Part shown: positions 20,450 through 23,759 of the stretch, in pieces | Position numbering within the stretch: position 1 is the stretch's first letter | How the letters are laid out: each line of letters opens with the position of its first letter | Origin: a bacterium | GTDB lineage: Bacteria; Patescibacteriota; Microgenomatia; UBA1400; RBG-16-45-19 | NCBI GenBank assembly: GCA_003247275.1 | Contig: QKAA01000017.1 | Span: forward strand, 1-23,759 | Direction: 5' to 3' | Length of the DNA: 23,759 nucleotides | Made by a program: the position numbers and the translations under genes | The notes under the pieces: generated by a model | Databases searched by the model: none | What the model saw: only the letters and a program-made list of their open reading frames with translations | What the model was told of the DNA's origin: nothing

Positions 20450-21133
20450 ATGTCATTTCAAATTGCCATTGATGGTCCCGTTGCCGCCGGTAAGGGGACA
20501 GTCGCCAAATTACTCGCCAAACGCCTTAATTTCCTTTACGTCGACACTGGTGCCACCTATCGAGTTGCCGCCCTTCTTGCCAAACAAGCGGGAATAGATT
20601 GGACCAACGACGACGAAGTGGCTGCTTGTGTTGATAAAGCTCAAATTGATATGCATAACCCCAGTGACGCCGAGAGTGACGGCCGCCAAACCACAGTTCT
20701 TGTTGACGGCGCCGATGTGTCTTGGGCCATTCGTACCGAAGACATGGGCAAAGGTGCCTCTGCTGTAGCTAAACTAGGTAAAGTCCGTCAAGTCTTAGTT
20801 AAAAAACAGCAAGATATTGCCGCTTCTCAAGATGTAGTTATGGAGGGACGCGACATCACCTATAAAGTCCTTCCCAATGCTCAACTCAAAATTTATTTAA
20901 CCGCCAACGAAGAAAAGAGAGCTCATCGCCGCCACCAAGAACTCCTGGTTCGGGGTGAAGACGTAGAATATGAAACCGTTCTGTCTGACTTAAAAGCCAG
21001 AGACAAGCAAGATTCTGAGAGAGCCATCGATCCGCTCCAAATTGTTGAAGATGCTTGGGTCTTGGACACCTCCAATCTCACCATTGAGCAAGTTGTCGAT
21101 CAAATTGAAGCTAAAGTGAATCAATTGCGCTAA
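20450..21133 (+). CDS. cmk: Cytidylate kinase
   Basis: A 227-residue kinase that phosphorylates CMP and dCMP. The P-loop is DGPVAAGKGTVAK (residues 8-16), followed by YVDTGATYR. The CMP-binding and lid features VVMEGRDITYKVLPNAQLKIYL, ANEEKRAHRR and KARDKQDSERAIDPL follow the family order (first one given only in part of its length: key residues GRDI and P). It is about the usual length for the family. It has its own promoter, is 55 bases from the cysteine-rich gene, and may be co-transcribed with the small membrane protein 15 bases downstream. Confidence 0.95.
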   Translation: MSFQIAIDGPVAAGKGTVAKLLAKRLNFLYVDTGATYRVAALLAKQAGIDWTNDDEVAACVDKAQIDMHNPSDAESDGRQTTVLVDGADVSWAIRTEDMGKGASAVAKLGKVRQVLVKKQQDIAASQDVVMEGRDITYKVLPNAQLKIYLTANEEKRAHRRHQELLVRGEDVEYETVLSDLKARDKQDSERAIDPLQIVEDAWVLDTSNLTIEQVVDQIEAKVNQLR

Positions 21134-21148
21134 TAAAGTAATACTGCC

Positions 21149-21337
21149 ATGTTCAAAAAAAACAAACCAGAAATCATTCAACCCGAACTCGCTCTCGATC
21201 CCAAAGAAAAATCTGACAAACCCAAAACTCCCAAAAAAAGTAAAAAACCCGCCTATGAGGGCAGTCGTTTTGGCTCACTTATCTTGCTGATCCTCACCGT
21301 TTTAGTTAGTCTTGCCTTCTACTTTTCAGGCTCCTAA
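21149..21337 (+). CDS. Small single-span membrane protein of unknown function
   Basis: A 62-residue protein: a Lys/Pro-rich N-terminal half (MFKKNKPEIIQPELAL; KPKTPKKSKKP) and one C-terminal helix (about residues 43-59, SLILLILTVLVSLAFYF) ending in SGS. The charge pattern suggests the N-terminus is in the cytoplasm. It lacks an SD and follows cmk by 15 bases, so it is probably translated from the cmk transcript. Its stop codon overlaps that of the opposite penicillin-binding protein gene by two bases. I do not recognise the family. Confidence 0.6.
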   Translation: MFKKNKPEIIQPELALDPKEKSDKPKTPKKSKKPAYEGSRFGSLILLILTVLVSLAFYFSGS

Positions 21338-23625
21338 TTTTTGTTTCGTTTATTAATAATTCCGTCCAATATCTTATCTCTTCCTCGTACCTTTTCCTCC
21401 ACTGTCGTTTCTGTCGTCACTTCTTCAAAATCAGTCGCCGAACAAGTTTTTGTTGGCTCTGAACCTTCCACAAACAACTCATTTCTAATAACGGGACAGG
21501 CTTCACAAGCCAGGGTTTGGGTCGGTACGCAAATTGCCACTGAAATTATTCCCTCAGGTTCCAAAAAATCTTGATGGGCAGTCGCCGTTTGTAGCAGGCT
21601 CGTCATCACCGAATTCCAAATAGGGGAGGCCCCCGTAATTCCTGACGCTACCTGACTCATTGGCGAATTATCATTGTTGCCCACCCAAGTTCCCACCAAA
21701 TAATCAGGCGTATAACCAAAGGTCCAGTTATCTCGCAAATCATTGGTTGTTCCTGTTTTCACTGCCACTTTAAACCCAGGAATATTCAACACTGAGTGAA
21801 GCCCAAAAGCCGCTGATCGAGCCTGGTTATCTGCCAAAATATCCGAAATTGTGTAAGCTGTTGTGGCTTTGATTACCCGATCCTTTAGACAATCATCACA
21901 TTCATAGGTGTACAACACCTTTCCCCTATAATCCATCACTGATAACACTGAAGTTAGTGGCACTTTATATCCTCCGTTAGCAAACACCCCATAGGCTACC
22001 GCCATATCCGTCATCAACACCTCACCACCACCCAAAGTTAAAGATAAACCGAATCGCTCTGGATTATTCCAAGTTGTAATCCCCATTTCTCGTCCAAAAT
22101 CCACCAGAGAAGACACTCCCACCATCGCCAAAGTTTTCACCGCCGGCACATTATATGAATTAGCCAAGGCTTGCCGCACCGTCACTTTTCCATGAAATGC
22201 TCCATCGTAATTTTGCGGTGAATAAGCTGGACTTCCCGGAGTTTGATAGGTAATAGGGGAGTCATCAATCAAACTTGAAGCCGTTAATGCCTTTTCTTCC
22301 AAGGCTAGTGCATAGGTTAAGGGTTTAATCGATGAGCCTGGCTGACGTGGTCGCAACGTCACATTCACTTGACCATCAATGGTCGAATCAAAATAGTCTT
22401 TCGACCCCACCATCGCTAAAATTTCCCCCGTTGCCGGTTGAGTCACCAATACCGCTCCATTGGAAACATGCAACCGTTCCAACGAGTCTAATTCTTCCGC
22501 CATTGCCGCTTCAGCCTGACGATATATCTCATAATCAAGCGTAGTTACCACTTCAAGCCCACCAGTTTGCAGCAACGACTCGCCATAATGTTCCACCAGC
22601 CATTCCTTCACCATCATTACAAAATGAGGTGCCAAAATATCATTTTTAGGCAAGGCAAACACTAATTCCTCGTCCAGCGCCTTTTGATATTCTTCCACGC
22701 TAATCATGCCCTCTTGTCTCATCCGCTCCAACACTAAATGTTGTCGATAAACCGCCAAATCAGATCGTGATCCAAACGGGGAGTATGTCGTCGGTGATGC
22801 TGGCAACCCTGCAATCAGCGCCGCTTCCGCTAAAGTCAAATCTGCAGCCGGTTTATCAAAATAATATGCTGCCGCCTCTTCAATTCCATAGGCCGTGCCC
22901 CCATATCCCACCTCATTTAAATACATAGTCAAAATTTCATTTTTGGTAAACACATATTCCACTTCCAAAGCCAAAACAAACTCTTTGAGTTTTCGGATGA
23001 ACGTTCTTTCTGAAGACAGTAGCGTATTTTTTACTAATTGTTGCGTGATTGTCGATCCGCCCTGCAAACTATCAGAATGTAAATTTGCCTGAAAAGCTCG
23101 ACTAATTCCTCGTATTGAAAATCCCGGATGCTGATAAAATTCAGCGTCCTCAATCGCCAAAGTGGCTTGAGCTACATACGGCGGCAAATCATCCAATGAA
23201 ATAATGGATCGATTTTGGTTTTTAAATAGTTTGTATAACAACACCCCGTTTCGATCATAAATTTTGGTAGTCAACATTTGCTGTCTCGTAATCAATTCTT
23301 CCGGGTGTGGCAAGTCTTTTAAAATAAACCACCAGAAAGTTCCTCCAATCAATAGTAAAATTCCACCCACAATGGCGAGGCCATAATGCCTTCGTCGTTT
23401 TTCTGAATACTTCTTTTTTGGTTGAGATTTTTTACGAGCAAACAATAAATCTGACATCGCTCGAAACACTCGTGTTTCAAATCGAATCCCTCGATAAACC
23501 GACGAGACAATCAAAAACAAACGATACAAAAGCCAACTTAAGGCAAAAAATAACCAAAAAAATGGAGTTCCCAACTGCTCCAGCAACCGTTGTAGAAACC
23601 GCAAAAAATTCCTGTCCCATCGCAT
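21334..23625 (-). CDS. Class A penicillin-binding protein (PBP1A-like)
   Basis: A 763-residue bifunctional enzyme that polymerises and crosslinks peptidoglycan. A first hydrophobic stretch (about 21-42) and a very basic segment (43-81) precede the membrane anchor (82-103). The glycosyltransferase domain has IEDAEFYQHPGFS with catalytic Glu159, then QGGSTITQQLVKN and KEFVLALEVE. The transpeptidase domain has PGSSIKPLTY with Ser431 and Lys434, ANSYNVPA, and KTGTTNDLRDNW with Lys623. A short C-terminal tail has clustered cysteines (CVPTQTLACEACP; TKTC). The ATG has no SD; TAGAAT lies six bases upstream. Its stop is interlocked with that of the small membrane protein. Confidence 0.96.
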   Translation of the reverse strand: MRWDRNFLRFLQRLLEQLGTPFFWLFFALSWLLYRLFLIVSSVYRGIRFETRVFRAMSDLLFARKKSQPKKKYSEKRRRHYGLAIVGGILLLIGGTFWWFILKDLPHPEELITRQQMLTTKIYDRNGVLLYKLFKNQNRSIISLDDLPPYVAQATLAIEDAEFYQHPGFSIRGISRAFQANLHSDSLQGGSTITQQLVKNTLLSSERTFIRKLKEFVLALEVEYVFTKNEILTMYLNEVGYGGTAYGIEEAAAYYFDKPAADLTLAEAALIAGLPASPTTYSPFGSRSDLAVYRQHLVLERMRQEGMISVEEYQKALDEELVFALPKNDILAPHFVMMVKEWLVEHYGESLLQTGGLEVVTTLDYEIYRQAEAAMAEELDSLERLHVSNGAVLVTQPATGEILAMVGSKDYFDSTIDGQVNVTLRPRQPGSSIKPLTYALALEEKALTASSLIDDSPITYQTPGSPAYSPQNYDGAFHGKVTVRQALANSYNVPAVKTLAMVGVSSLVDFGREMGITTWNNPERFGLSLTLGGGEVLMTDMAVAYGVFANGGYKVPLTSVLSVMDYRGKVLYTYECDDCLKDRVIKATTAYTISDILADNQARSAAFGLHSVLNIPGFKVAVKTGTTNDLRDNWTFGYTPDYLVGTWVGNNDNSPMSQVASGITGASPIWNSVMTSLLQTATAHQDFLEPEGIISVAICVPTQTLACEACPVIRNELFVEGSEPTKTCSATDFEEVTTETTVEEKVRGRDKILDGIINKRNKN

Positions 23626-23688
23626 GAATTAATTCTACAACATAAATCTGGAAAATATTTTAAATAGTCTCCAACAAAAACTCAATGT

Positions 23689-23759
23689 TTACAGGGCCTT
23701 TTCCAAACTAATATCAATTTCACTAAAACCACAGCGTCTATAAAATTCCACTGCCTTAT
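23689..23759 (-). CDS. C-terminal end of a GNAT-like acetyltransferase (partial)
   Basis: The minus strand from the window edge reads 22 residues, including AVEFYRRCGFSEIDISLEKAL, before TAA at 23691-23689. FYRRCGF is the typical end of the GNAT fold. The 63-base gap to the penicillin-binding protein gene suggests they share a direction and perhaps a transcript. Too little is visible for a function. Confidence 0.65.
   Translation of the reverse strand, partial: KAVEFYRRCGFSEIDISLEKAL

Noticed and set aside
1-23759. CRISPR array, insertion sequence or prophage
   Set aside because: No regularly spaced direct repeats, transposase, integrase or terminal inverted repeats were seen.
1-23759. Recoding of UGA, known in some CPR lineages
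   Set aside because: The first transketolase half and the PfkB gene end cleanly at TGA, and no core gene needs TGA to be read through.

Overview
The window reads as a piece of chromosome from a candidate-phyla-radiation (Patescibacteria) bacterium, most likely a Microgenomates-type lineage. That placement is an inference. It rests on short, compact versions of core proteins, a transketolase split into two genes, an orphan VirB4-like ATPase next to a DUF4012 membrane protein, a small 65-residue protein of a type I recall from these genomes, and many genes without a Shine-Dalgarno (SD) sequence whose -10 box lies only 6-11 bases before the start codon. Several clear genes end in TGA, so the code looks standard.

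Layout. Positions 1-3919 hold the classic origin neighbourhood: dnaA (minus strand, cut by the window edge), an AT-rich oriC-like spacer with a DnaA box, then rpmH-rnpA-yidD-yidC-khpB and an RNase HI gene on the plus strand. Positions 4003-8790 carry the VirB4/TraC-like ATPase and an 885-residue DUF4012 protein with poly-proline linkers and an odd N-terminal domain. Positions 8878-11367 carry ribosomal protein bL25, a very short lysine-2,3-aminomutase-like radical SAM enzyme (minus), an FkbM methyltransferase (plus) and a small unknown GTG-start gene (minus). Then come a minus-strand tRNA whose anticodon reads UAU (isoleucine, AUA codons), a promoter with a two-hairpin leader, the 65-residue protein and its terminator, and a MIP18/SufT-like gene.

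Positions 12475-16966 form a sugar-phosphate cluster: rpiB, an epimerase, a LOG-like protein, the two transketolase halves and a PfkB kinase. Together these cover most of the non-oxidative pentose phosphate pathway, but the isomerase and the epimerase each have altered active-site residues. Positions 16981-20394 hold a SIMPL-domain protein (minus) and, divergent from it, an 870-residue membrane-anchored protein with 50 cysteines in its N-terminal half, a glycine-rich middle and a C-terminal module with a Cys/His/Asp arrangement. The C-terminal module has strikingly different codon usage. This protein is the best candidate for something new: it is built like a polymorphic toxin or surface effector. 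The window ends with cmk, a small membrane protein, a class A penicillin-binding protein (minus) and the last 22 residues of a GNAT-like acetyltransferase.

All motif and family calls were made by eye from the sequence and from memory of the families; no database search was run.
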